This document shows positions 33,877-42,214 of a stretch of DNA of 64,000 nt, in pieces. Each line of letters opens with the position of its first letter. Positions within the stretch are counted from its first letter, which is position 1. A program made the position numbers and the translations under genes. Origin of the DNA: an uncultured Finegoldia sp. (lineage in GTDB: Bacteria; Bacillota; Clostridia; Tissierellales; Peptoniphilaceae); contig NZ_CAAFUQ010000057.1 in NCBI RefSeq assembly GCF_900766215.1, forward strand, positions 13,365 to 77,364. The letters are read 5' to 3'. The notes under the pieces were generated by a model that was given only the letters and a program-made list of their open reading frames with translations, was not told where the DNA came from and ran no database searches.

Positions 33877-33891
33877 TTGAACATGGTTCAA
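33877..33891. promoter_or_regulatory. Operator 1, likely TetR binding site
   Basis: TTGAACATGGTTCAA: perfect 6 bp half-sites (TTGAAC/GTTCAA) around a 3 bp centre, overlapping the -35. Confidence 0.7.
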
Positions 33892-33905
33892 AAAAGTGGT
33901 ACAAT
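33877..33905 (+). promoter_or_regulatory. Promoter of the TetR-MMPL operon
   Basis: TTGAAC at 33877-33882 and TACAAT at 33900-33905 with a 17 bp spacer. The -35 is the left half of operator 1. Confidence 0.75.
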
Positions 33906-33922
33906 ATAAAACGTCGAAAGAA

Positions 33923-33937
33923 ATGAACGATGTTCAA
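33923..33937. promoter_or_regulatory. Operator 2, likely TetR binding site
   Basis: ATGAACGATGTTCAA: same half-sites (one end mismatch) and spacing as operator 1, placed between the -10 and the ribosome binding site. Read on the other strand it is TTGAACATCGTTCAT. Confidence 0.7.
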
Positions 33938-33957
33938 TGAAGGAAAGGAGGTTAATT

Positions 33958-34548
33958 GTGTCTTATTTGGATGAAAAGAAAAAGGATACTAAATTAAAAA
34001 TATCCCAATCTGCGATTAAGATGTTTGAAAAAAAAGGAGTCGACAAGACGACTATCAGAGATATTATGAGTAACACTGATTTGGGTTTGGGAACTTTTTA
34101 TTCGTATTTTAAGGATAAGGATGATTTGAAGGAACAAATAGTCCTGTCAAAGGTTACGGATTTGGTTGTAGAGACTGAGAAAAAGTGCGACCAAGAGGAT
34201 CACGTTGAAAGATTTATTAGTTTTTTGAATTATATTATTGATTATTACATTGCGAATCCTTTTGAGTTTGAACTTGTTGCGAGCAATCTGAACTGGGCGT
34301 TGTATGCCAGGGTCGAAAATGACAAGAGGTTTGCTGAAACAGACACTACACTGAAATACATTTTAAACAAGTATTCACAGTTGTTTTCTAAGGAATATTC
34401 CGATTCACAAAAACTGTATATTCTGTCTTTGACTATCGAAACTGTGATTTCGACTTGTAAGCTTGCAATCAGAAATGATTCTATTTTATCGATTGATGAA
34501 ATGAAGTCTGTTTTGGTTGAGGTGATTAAACAAATTTTAAATAGATAA
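33958..34548 (+). CDS. TetR/AcrR-family regulator of the MMPL operon
   Basis: A 196-residue regulator with a TetR N-terminal helix-turn-helix (MFEKKGVDKTTIRDIMSNTDLGLGTFYSYFKDKDDL, about residues 20-55). GTG 33958 is chosen as start because GGAGG sits 7 bases upstream; the in-frame ATG at 33937 lies inside operator 2 and has no ribosome binding site. It is the first gene of a unit with the MMPL transporter (12 bp gap) and the LxxG protein. Two matching palindromes around its own promoter indicate autoregulation of the whole operon. The inducer is unknown. Confidence 0.9.
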   Translation: MSYLDEKKKDTKLKISQSAIKMFEKKGVDKTTIRDIMSNTDLGLGTFYSYFKDKDDLKEQIVLSKVTDLVVETEKKCDQEDHVERFISFLNYIIDYYIANPFEFELVASNLNWALYARVENDKRFAETDTTLKYILNKYSQLFSKEYSDSQKLYILSLTIETVISTCKLAIRNDSILSIDEMKSVLVEVIKQILNR

Positions 34549-34560
34549 GGGTGATTTTAC

Positions 34561-36615
34561 ATGAAGAAATTTTCAGAATTTATAGCTAATCATCCTAAGT
34601 TAGTGCTTTTGGTTATGACTTTGTTGTTGATTCCATCAATCATTGGTTATAAGGCGACTACTATCAACTACGATATTTTGTCTTATTTGCCAAGTGATTT
34701 GAAATCAACTCAAGGCCAAACAATTTTGGACAAAGATTTCAAAAATGCAGCTACTGGGATGTTAATTTTAAAAGGCACAGACAACGATGCCGAGAAATTA
34801 AGAGAAGAAGTGCAAAAAATCGACGGGGTTGAGGATGTTATATCCAAGACTTCAATTTTAGGGCCAACTGTTCCTAACGAATTTTTGCCAGATGATATTA
34901 GAGATGTGTTCTATGCAAAAGATAGTACGTTGATGATGGTTAAATTTAGCGAATCCTCATCTTCAATCAGAACTATGAAGGCTATAGAACAAATCAAAAA
35001 AATCGAATCGAAACAAAAATATTTGAGCGGTATTAGTGCTCTTGTAAAAGATACGAAGGATTTGATTGACAAGGAAACGCCAATTTATGTAATGCTTGCT
35101 GTGGCACTTGGACTTGTGGTGTTGAGTTTGACTAATGAGTCTACTGTTATTCCATTCGTGTTCATGTTGAATATAGGATATGCTGTTATTTATAATTTTG
35201 GGACTAATATATTCTTAGGACAAATATCTTATATTACCAAGGCGATAGCGGCTGTGTTGCAACTTGCTGTTACGATGGATTATTCGATTTTCTTGTATCA
35301 CAGGTATGCAGCTGAAAAGAAGAAGAGAGATTCACATGCTATAGCAATGGCAAAAGCTATTGAGGCGACATTCTCATCGTTATTCTCATCTTCACTTACG
35401 ACATTTGCAGGGTTCTTGGTTTTAGTATTGATGAGATTGTCTTTGGGCAAAGACATTGGACTTGTAATGAGTAAAGGTGTCTTCATCGGACTTTTATCTA
35501 CTTTGATAGTTCTTCCACCAATGTTACTTCTTACAGAAAAAGCTGTGGACAAGTACAATCACAAGGTATTACTTCCAGAATTCAATAAATTACCAAATTT
35601 TGTTGTCGACAAAAGAAAAGTGTTGGCAATTGTGTTTGTGGTTTTATTCATTCCAGCAATTTACGGTTCAGTTAACACAAAATTGTATTACAACTTGGAT
35701 AGATCATTGCCACAAGATTTGGATTCAATAGTATCACTTAATAAAATGAAAAAAGACTATAACATGGCAAGTACACACTTCATCGTTGTAAAGGACGATT
35801 TATCTAATACTGCTATGAGTTCTATGATAGATGAATTGAAAAAAATTGACGGTATTAATTCAGTTGTTGGAACGAATTCCATCACAGGGGTTACAATTCC
35901 TGCTACATTCTTACCGGACAAACTAAGAGATAACTTCGTAAAAGATGGCTACGAAATGCTTATGGTTAATTCAAAATACCAAACAGCATCTGAGGAGGTT
36001 AACAAACAAATCGAACAAATGCGTGATGTAATTGCAAAACACGACAAGGACGGATATTTGACAGGTGAAGCAGTTCTAACAGACGATTTGACAGATATTT
36101 CTGACCAAGACTTCAAGATGGTTAACATAGCATCATTGATTGCGGTATTTTTAATCATTGCGATATCATTCAAATCATTTGGAATTCCAGTTGTTTTGAT
36201 AGCTGCAATAGAACTTGCAATTCAAATCAACATGGCAATCCCATTCTACTTCAATCAAACAATTCCGTTTATCACATCGATAGTAATCGGAGTAATCCAA
36301 TTGGGATCTACGATAGATTATTCTATATTGATGACAGACCGATTCCTATACGAATACAGTAAGCGCAAGAATGTAAACGAGGCTTTAAAAGTTTCAGTAA
36401 AAGAAACATCCAAATCAATTGTTACAAGTGCCTTATCATTCATGGCAGCAACAGTTGGTGTAGGAATTTATTCAAAAATGGAAATAGTATCCACAATTTG
36501 TACTTTATTGGCTAGAGGAGCGATAATCAGCATGCTTGTAATCATCATTTTATTACCAGCATTGTTGAGTATTACATTCCCATTTATCAAGAAAACAACT
36601 AAGAACTTAGCGTAA
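34561..36615 (+). CDS. MMPL/RND-family transporter
   Basis: A 684-residue polytopic transporter with two RND repeats. Each has an N-terminal helix, an extracytoplasmic loop of about 130 residues (roughly 25-170 and 365-505) and a block of five helices. Conserved intramembrane acidic motifs are present: VTMDYSIFLYHRY in the first half and GSTIDYSILMTDRF in the second, matching the proton relay of this family. Members export lipids, drugs or other hydrophobic compounds. It is co-transcribed with a TetR regulator upstream and a heptad-repeat protein downstream. Confidence 0.92.
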   Translation: MKKFSEFIANHPKLVLLVMTLLLIPSIIGYKATTINYDILSYLPSDLKSTQGQTILDKDFKNAATGMLILKGTDNDAEKLREEVQKIDGVEDVISKTSILGPTVPNEFLPDDIRDVFYAKDSTLMMVKFSESSSSIRTMKAIEQIKKIESKQKYLSGISALVKDTKDLIDKETPIYVMLAVALGLVVLSLTNESTVIPFVFMLNIGYAVIYNFGTNIFLGQISYITKAIAAVLQLAVTMDYSIFLYHRYAAEKKKRDSHAIAMAKAIEATFSSLFSSSLTTFAGFLVLVLMRLSLGKDIGLVMSKGVFIGLLSTLIVLPPMLLLTEKAVDKYNHKVLLPEFNKLPNFVVDKRKVLAIVFVVLFIPAIYGSVNTKLYYNLDRSLPQDLDSIVSLNKMKKDYNMASTHFIVVKDDLSNTAMSSMIDELKKIDGINSVVGTNSITGVTIPATFLPDKLRDNFVKDGYEMLMVNSKYQTASEEVNKQIEQMRDVIAKHDKDGYLTGEAVLTDDLTDISDQDFKMVNIASLIAVFLIIAISFKSFGIPVVLIAAIELAIQINMAIPFYFNQTIPFITSIVIGVIQLGSTIDYSILMTDRFLYEYSKRKNVNEALKVSVKETSKSIVTSALSFMAATVGVGIYSKMEIVSTICTLLARGAIISMLVIIILLPALLSITFPFIKKTTKNLA

Positions 36616-36628
36616 AGGAGAATAAATA

Positions 36629-38962
36629 ATGAAAAAAAATATCGAAAAAGTGTTAGCATTAACTTTGATATCTTCAATTACATTTGCTAATCTTTCATTT
36701 GCAGAACAACAAGATTTAATCAAAAAATCAGAAACAGTTTATGTAACAGTAGAAGGTAACGAAATCAAAGACAAATCAGTTTCTGTGTGGTTAAATTCAG
36801 ATAAAAATATAAAAGCAAACGACAAATCTAATTTGACAAATGTAAAAGATTTAAAAACAGACAAAGAACTAAAATCTGAAAACGGATATTTGAAATTAGA
36901 TGAAAACAAAAAAGACATCTACTACAAAGGTGACACTGACAAAAAACTTCCAGTGGATGTATCTGTAAAATACTTCTTAGATGGAAAAGAAATGAAAGCT
37001 TCTGAATTAGAAGGGAAATCTGGTCATTTGAAGATTGTAATTACTTCTAAAAATAACAGATACGAAGCCAAAACAATTGACGGACAATCAAGAAATGTAT
37101 ATTCACCATATGTCGTTGTAGCAGCGATGACATTTGATGATGAAAAAGTAAACAACGTATCATCAGATGATATCAAAGTTGTAAAAGACGGCAAGAACGA
37201 AATAGTAACTACAGTTATGACACCAGGTATGAAACAAAACTTGAGAGGGATTGTAGAAGACAAAAATTTGGACAAATTCAAGGACGAAGTTTCAGTTGAA
37301 ATGGACATCAAGGATTACAAACCAGTAGAAATCTATTCTGTAATCACTAACGAATTTTTCCAAGAAAAGAAAAACATCGACTCATTGGATAAACTTCAAA
37401 ACGGTGTTAAAGAATTACAAGATAATTCACAAAAACTTGTAGATGCATCAGTTAAATTATCTGAAGGACAAGACAAACTAAACTCAGGAATTTCACAAAT
37501 GCAAACAGGAGTTACAAAACTTCACTCAGGTTCACAAAAACTTGCATCATCTACACAACAAATGCAAGGCAAATTCTCAGGAATACAATCAAAAGTAGGT
37601 CCTATCCAAGGATATGTAGCTCAAATGAATGACGGTAGCTTGAAATTGTACAACGGAATTTCTGACTACACAGCTGCAGTTGGAAAAATCAAAGAAAACA
37701 CAGCTAAAATCAAAGCAGGATCCGAAAAATTAGCCAAAGGTGCGACTGATTTGGACAATGGAGTTGGCAAATTAAAAGATGCGACTTCACAATTAAGAGC
37801 TGGAACTGAAAATATGAAAGAAATGACTGCACAAAAAGACCAACTACTTGAAAAATCATCACAATTATCAAACGGATTGAATGGCTTGGCAGGAAGTTAT
37901 GGTCAATTAGCAGATACAGTTGAACAAATTTCTGGAAAATCACAACAATTAAAAGATTCAAGCGCACAATTCAACGAAAAATTACAACAAGTTGCACAAC
38001 TTGCAGGTGGTGCTGAGACAAGCGCAAGCGCAGAAAAAATCGCACGTGGACTTGAAAGCTCAGCAGAAGGATTGAACAATGCAATCCAACAATTACAAGC
38101 AAAAAATGAAGAAGGACAACTTAACGACACAATTGCATATCTTCAAGCACAAAAAAATGTAATGTACGTTCAAGCAGAATCCATTAGAAATGCTGGTTCA
38201 CAAAATGCTGGGCAACAAAAACTACAAGCAGCATTGGCACAACTAGCACAAAGTTCAAGTGCATTATCACAAGGAAACGCTGATTTATCCAATGCACTTA
38301 TGAGAACATCAGCTGCTATGAATCAATCAAAAGCAAAACTTGTAGATTCTTCCAACCAATTATCTCAAGGATTAGGACAAATGGGTGGCGCATTGAATGG
38401 CGCAGACGGATTATCAACATTGAAAGATTCCATCGACAAACTTGACGATGCAACAGGTCAAATCAAAGGTGGATCACAAACATTAAAAGAAGGAACATTG
38501 CAAAACGAAAAAGCAATGGCAATGCTTTTGAATGGAATAAAAGAATTGGATAAGAATTCAAGTGCGTTAGTTGAAGGCTCATCAAAATTATCTGGTGGAT
38601 TACAAGAATTCAACAAACAATCAGCTCTTTTATCTTCATTGTCACAAATCAATGAAAAAGCCATCATTCCAATGAGCAATGCAATCAATATGTTAAATGA
38701 TGGACTTGGAAAATTAGATTCATCAACTGGACAATTAAAATCAGGTAGCGACAAGCTTGCTTCTGGACAAAAAGAATTCAGCTCCAAACTAAAAGAATAC
38801 AAAGAAAAAGGAATTGATGAATTATCCAACAAGACAAAAGATTTGAACAAATTCAAAGATATTATTGACGCTATGAGTGATTTGGCAGTTAAAGATTCTT
38901 CATTCACAGGAACAGATAGTAACTTTGAAACAAAATCAAGAATTGTCGAAAAAATAAAATAG
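36629..38962 (+). CDS. Exported protein with LxxG heptad repeats, MMPL partner
   Basis: A 777-residue secreted protein. Signal peptide about 1-25 (ending SFA), an N-terminal beta-rich region (26-240), then more than 450 residues of x-x-x-L-x-x-G type heptads (for example KLNSGISQMQTGVTKLHSG) with Gln/Ser-rich coiled-coil character. Such repeats occur in YhgE/Pip and related proteins, but the membrane helices of YhgE are missing here, so this looks like a soluble periplasm-side partner of the MMPL protein 13 bp upstream. No LPXTG or C-terminal helix. Role inferred: assembly with the transporter outside the membrane. Confidence 0.78.
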   Translation: MKKNIEKVLALTLISSITFANLSFAEQQDLIKKSETVYVTVEGNEIKDKSVSVWLNSDKNIKANDKSNLTNVKDLKTDKELKSENGYLKLDENKKDIYYKGDTDKKLPVDVSVKYFLDGKEMKASELEGKSGHLKIVITSKNNRYEAKTIDGQSRNVYSPYVVVAAMTFDDEKVNNVSSDDIKVVKDGKNEIVTTVMTPGMKQNLRGIVEDKNLDKFKDEVSVEMDIKDYKPVEIYSVITNEFFQEKKNIDSLDKLQNGVKELQDNSQKLVDASVKLSEGQDKLNSGISQMQTGVTKLHSGSQKLASSTQQMQGKFSGIQSKVGPIQGYVAQMNDGSLKLYNGISDYTAAVGKIKENTAKIKAGSEKLAKGATDLDNGVGKLKDATSQLRAGTENMKEMTAQKDQLLEKSSQLSNGLNGLAGSYGQLADTVEQISGKSQQLKDSSAQFNEKLQQVAQLAGGAETSASAEKIARGLESSAEGLNNAIQQLQAKNEEGQLNDTIAYLQAQKNVMYVQAESIRNAGSQNAGQQKLQAALAQLAQSSSALSQGNADLSNALMRTSAAMNQSKAKLVDSSNQLSQGLGQMGGALNGADGLSTLKDSIDKLDDATGQIKGGSQTLKEGTLQNEKAMAMLLNGIKELDKNSSALVEGSSKLSGGLQEFNKQSALLSSLSQINEKAIIPMSNAINMLNDGLGKLDSSTGQLKSGSDKLASGQKEFSSKLKEYKEKGIDELSNKTKDLNKFKDIIDAMSDLAVKDSSFTGTDSNFETKSRIVEKIK

Positions 38963-38967
38963 TAATC

Positions 38968-38996
38968 TTTACAAAAACACTCTATTCTGATACAAT
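38968..38996 (+). promoter_or_regulatory. Promoter of proS
   Basis: TTTACA at 38968-38973 and TACAAT at 38991-38996 with a 17 bp spacer, immediately upstream of a T-box leader. Confidence 0.75.
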
Positions 38997-39190
38997 CTAA
39001 TGTATCGATGAAGAGAATACTAGTTCTATACGATTTTTCAGAGAGAAAGTGTAAGGTGGAAACTTTCATTTACGATAGAATGAACCTAACTCGGAGATTA
39101 TGTCAAAATCATAGGGTTGTCACCTTATAACTAACAAACTAGAAGTGGTATAGCGATCCTTCGTCTTCGTGACGGGGGATCTTTTTTTAG
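38997..39190 (+). promoter_or_regulatory. T-box leader, proline-responsive, upstream of proS
   Basis: Stem I landmarks CAGAGAG and AGGTGGAAA lie at 39038-39064, and the probable specifier CCT (Pro) at 39085-39087 sits in GAACCTAAC. The T-box core is a variant, AGAAGTGGTATAGCG at 39141-39155, in place of the usual AGGGTGGTACCGCG. It ends in a terminator (GATCC..CGTC / GACG..GGATC, 39155-39181, then T7). Equivalent to the serS leader but with the Pro codon. Confidence 0.85.
39155..39188 (+). terminator. T-box regulated terminator of proS
   Basis: GATCC-TT-CGTC pairs with GACG-GG-GGATC, followed by seven T residues. Confidence 0.8.
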
Positions 39191-39229
39191 ATACATATTA
39201 AATACACCAAAGAAAGGAACATGTAAATT

Positions 39230-40960
39230 ATGAGAATGAATAAATTTTATATGCCAACTTTAAGAGAGGATCCACAAGATGCAGAAATAGCAAGCCACAA
39301 GCTTCTATTAAGAGCTGGCATGATTAGAAAAACAGCAGCAGGATTGTACAGTTATTTGCCATTGGGATATCGAATTGTAAGAAAGGTAGAAAACATCGTT
39401 CGTGAAGAAATGGACAACTACGGTTCACAAGAAATCCACATGCCTATAACTCAACCTCGTGAAATCTGGGAAGAATCTGGAAGATGGAAGACATTTGGAC
39501 CGGAAATGTTCAAGCTACAAGACAGAAATAATCGTGAATTCTGCCTTGGACCAACAGCCGAAGAATATTTTACAGATTTAGTAAAAGGTGAAATCAAAAG
39601 CTACAAGCAACTTCCACTTAATATTTATCAAATCCAAACAAAATACCGTGATGAAAAAAGACCAAGATTTGGAATCAACCGTTCCAGAGAATTTTTGATG
39701 GAAGACTCTTACACATTTGATGTAGATGAAGAAGCGATGCGTGAAGCTTACATGAATATGTGGAGAGCGTATGAAGTTGTATTCAATAGACTTGGTTTGG
39801 AATACAAAATCGTAGCAGGAGACAGCGGTGCCATGGGTGGTAACAGTTCACATGAATTTATCGCCCTTAGTGATGTAGGTGAAGGTGTGATTTGCTACAG
39901 CGATGACAGTGATTTCGCAGCGACTGACGAAAAAGCTTATGTATATTACAAAGTTGAAGATGAAAATGTAGAAAAACTTCCATCAGAAAAAGTCCTCACA
40001 CCAAACTGCAAAACAATTGAAGAAGTAAGTGATTTCTTAAAAGTCGACCCTGCACATTGTTTGAAAGCAGTCGATTTAATGGTTGAAGGGAAACCTGTAA
40101 TTGTATTTATTCCAGGAGATCGTGAACTTAACATGTCCAAACTTGTAAGTTATTTGAAATGTCCAGAACACGAAATAGAAATGATGGAAGAAAAAGACAT
40201 CCTGGCTTTGAACAGCTCACCAGGATTTACCGGACCAATCGGACTAGATTCAAGAATCATCATTGACTCAAGAGTTACACAAATGAAAAACTTCGTCGTT
40301 GGAGCGAATGAAGAAAACTACCACATCAAAAATGTAAACTATGGAGATGATTTCGAAGGAGAAATCGTAGAAGATTTATTGATGGTAGAAGAAGGGGATA
40401 TCGATCCTGAAACAAAATCTCCATTGAAATTCAAAAGAGGAATCGAAGTTGGAAATATCTTCCAATTGGGACAAAAATATTCCAAGAGCATGAATGCTAC
40501 ATTCCTTGATGAAAATGGAAAAGAACAATTCTTCTGGATGGGATCATACGGAATTGGTGTTACAAGAAGTGTCAGCGCAATTGTAGAACAAAACCACGAC
40601 GACAAGGGAATGATTTGGCCATTAGTTGTAGCTCCATATCATGTGATCATCACAATTGTTAACACAAAAGATGAAGAACAAAACACTCTTGCAGAAAAAC
40701 TTTACGAAAAATTACTTCTTCAAGGGGTAGAAGTTCTACTTGATGACAGAAAAGAAAGAGTAGGAGTAAAATTCAACGACCGTGACCTAATAGGAATTCC
40801 GCTAAGAATAACTGTAGGAAAGAAAGCATCTGAGGACATAGTAGAATTTTCTGAAAGAAAAACGCTTGAAAATGTAGAAATGTCATCAACAGAAGCTTAC
40901 GAAAAAGTAATGGAAATCATCAATGCTAACTTAAAATCAGTTGGTGGATTGTACAGATAA
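39230..40960 (+). CDS. proS: Proline--tRNA ligase (bacterial type with editing domain)
   Basis: Charges tRNA-Pro. The 576-residue product is the long bacterial form: catalytic class II core split by an inserted editing domain (about 225-400, including NCKTIEEVSDFLKVDP) and followed by the anticodon-binding domain (about 470-570, WPLVVAPYHVIITIVN). Motif 2 reads YRDEKRPRFGINRSREFLM; motif 3 GSYGIGVTRSVSAIVEQ. It starts at ATG 39230 after AAAGGAAC. Expression is controlled by the T-box leader upstream. Confidence 0.97.
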   Translation: MRMNKFYMPTLREDPQDAEIASHKLLLRAGMIRKTAAGLYSYLPLGYRIVRKVENIVREEMDNYGSQEIHMPITQPREIWEESGRWKTFGPEMFKLQDRNNREFCLGPTAEEYFTDLVKGEIKSYKQLPLNIYQIQTKYRDEKRPRFGINRSREFLMEDSYTFDVDEEAMREAYMNMWRAYEVVFNRLGLEYKIVAGDSGAMGGNSSHEFIALSDVGEGVICYSDDSDFAATDEKAYVYYKVEDENVEKLPSEKVLTPNCKTIEEVSDFLKVDPAHCLKAVDLMVEGKPVIVFIPGDRELNMSKLVSYLKCPEHEIEMMEEKDILALNSSPGFTGPIGLDSRIIIDSRVTQMKNFVVGANEENYHIKNVNYGDDFEGEIVEDLLMVEEGDIDPETKSPLKFKRGIEVGNIFQLGQKYSKSMNATFLDENGKEQFFWMGSYGIGVTRSVSAIVEQNHDDKGMIWPLVVAPYHVIITIVNTKDEEQNTLAEKLYEKLLLQGVEVLLDDRKERVGVKFNDRDLIGIPLRITVGKKASEDIVEFSERKTLENVEMSSTEAYEKVMEIINANLKSVGGLYR

Positions 40961-40971
40961 TTTATAATGAG

Positions 40972-41000
40972 AACTACGGGCGATAAGGCTCGTAGTTTTT
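40972..41000 (+). terminator. Terminator of proS
   Basis: AACTACGGGC (40972-40981) pairs with GCTCGTAGTT (40988-40997, one G-U), followed by T's. Confidence 0.8.
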
Positions 41001-41101
41001 ATCTCGCCACCTTCAATTTATCTACGCCCAATTTACGAAAATGGCGAGATTAATCTCGCCAATATTGATTTATCTACGCCATTTATGGTATAATGGCGAG
41101 A
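41001..41101 (+). promoter_or_regulatory. Promoter and operator array of the fic gene
   Basis: Six half-sites of a GGCGAGAT/ATCTCGCC type occur in 101 bp: ATCTCGCCA 41001, ATCTACGCC 41020, TGGCGAGAT 41042, ATCTCGCCA 41053, ATCTACGCC 41072 and TGGCGAGA 41094. The third and fourth form a perfect 20 bp palindrome (41042-41061). The promoter TTGATT (41065-41070), 18 bp, TATAAT (41089-41094) lies within the array, so binding would block transcription. The protein's own C-terminal winged helix is the obvious candidate binder. Confidence 0.72.
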
Positions 41102-41117
41102 AAGATGGTGAGAATGT

Positions 41118-42161
41118 ATGAGAGAATTTGATTATTCAAAATTATTAAATCTGAATATTCCTGCAAATATATACGATTTGATATCAAAAATTTACGAATA
41201 TAAAGGCAAACAGGAACTTTATGTGGCAAATTTTTCTGATGTACTTGAAAAGATGGTGGAGGTTGCGAAGATTCAGTCAACAAAATCTTCTAATGCAATC
41301 GAAGGAATTTCTACAAATGATAGTAGATTAGAAGAGTTAATGAAGAAAAAAAGTGAACCTAGAAATAGAAATGAAGAAGAAATATATGGATATAGGGAAG
41401 TGTTGGATATTATCCACGAAAATTATTCAAATATTGACTTTACGAAAAATAATATCTTGACTCTTCATAGTAGGTTGTATTATTACTCTTCTGAAAGTCA
41501 TAAAGGGAAATTCAAAACTATCGATAATAGCATTGTGGAAACAAATGCATTTGGAGAGAAAAAGATAAGGTTTCAGCCAGTGTCTGCATTTGAAACGGAA
41601 AATTATATCGATAAAATGATAAGTGCTTATGATGAAGCCGTAAAATTAAAAGTACCACCATTGTTATTAATTTCATCTGTGGTGCATGATTTTTTGTGTA
41701 TTCATCCCTTTTATGACGGAAATGGTAGAATGTCAAGGCTACTGACGCTTTTACTTTTATACAAAAATGGTTTCTTTGTAGGAAAATATATTTCCTTGGA
41801 AATGATAATTGAAGATACTAAGGATATGTACTATGAACAATTACAAGCATCAAGCAAGAATTGGCATTCTGGAGATAATGACGAGTTGCCATTTGTAAAA
41901 TATATGTTATCGGTTATTTACAAGGCATATGTTGAATGTGATGAAAGATTCAGACTAATAGGAGAAAAATCCTTGACATCTGCTGAGAGAATTATGAAGA
42001 TTTTCGAAAAAACTCTGAAACCATTGTCAAAGTCTGATATTGTTATGCTTTGTCCAGATATTTCTCAAAGAACCATTGAAAGAGCCTTGAAAGAATTAAA
42101 AGACACACATTTAATTAAACAAATAGGTAGTGGAAGAGCAACTAAATATATTAAAGCATGA
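41118..42161 (+). CDS. Fic family protein with C-terminal winged helix
   Basis: A 347-residue Fic protein that probably transfers AMP to a target protein side chain. The active-site loop HPFYDGNGRMSR (196-207) has all catalytic residues. An inhibitory helix motif S58-x3-E62-G63 near the N-terminus makes it a class II Fic, self-inhibited. The C-terminal 75 residues (ISQRTIERALKELKDTHLI) look like a winged helix-turn-helix. It starts at ATG 41118 after GGTGAG. No antitoxin gene adjoins. The operator array upstream points to autoregulation. Confidence 0.9.
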   Translation: MREFDYSKLLNLNIPANIYDLISKIYEYKGKQELYVANFSDVLEKMVEVAKIQSTKSSNAIEGISTNDSRLEELMKKKSEPRNRNEEEIYGYREVLDIIHENYSNIDFTKNNILTLHSRLYYYSSESHKGKFKTIDNSIVETNAFGEKKIRFQPVSAFETENYIDKMISAYDEAVKLKVPPLLLISSVVHDFLCIHPFYDGNGRMSRLLTLLLLYKNGFFVGKYISLEMIIEDTKDMYYEQLQASSKNWHSGDNDELPFVKYMLSVIYKAYVECDERFRLIGEKSLTSAERIMKIFEKTLKPLSKSDIVMLCPDISQRTIERALKELKDTHLIKQIGSGRATKYIKA

Positions 42162-42173
42162 TTTTGCGCAATC

Positions 42174-42204
42174 AAAAAAAGCTGTGAGCCATCTCACAGC
42201 TTTT
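42174..42204. terminator. Bidirectional terminator between fic and arsM
   Basis: AAAAGCTGTGA (42177-42187) pairs with TCACAGCTTTT (42194-42204), with A's on the left and T's on the right. Confidence 0.85.
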
Positions 42205-42214
42205 ATCATTATAA

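Noticed and set aside
38458..39069. 203-codon minus-strand frame opposite the LxxG protein gene
   Set aside because: It mirrors a repetitive gene with clear signal peptide and operon context; no ribosome binding site, and it runs into the proS T-box leader.
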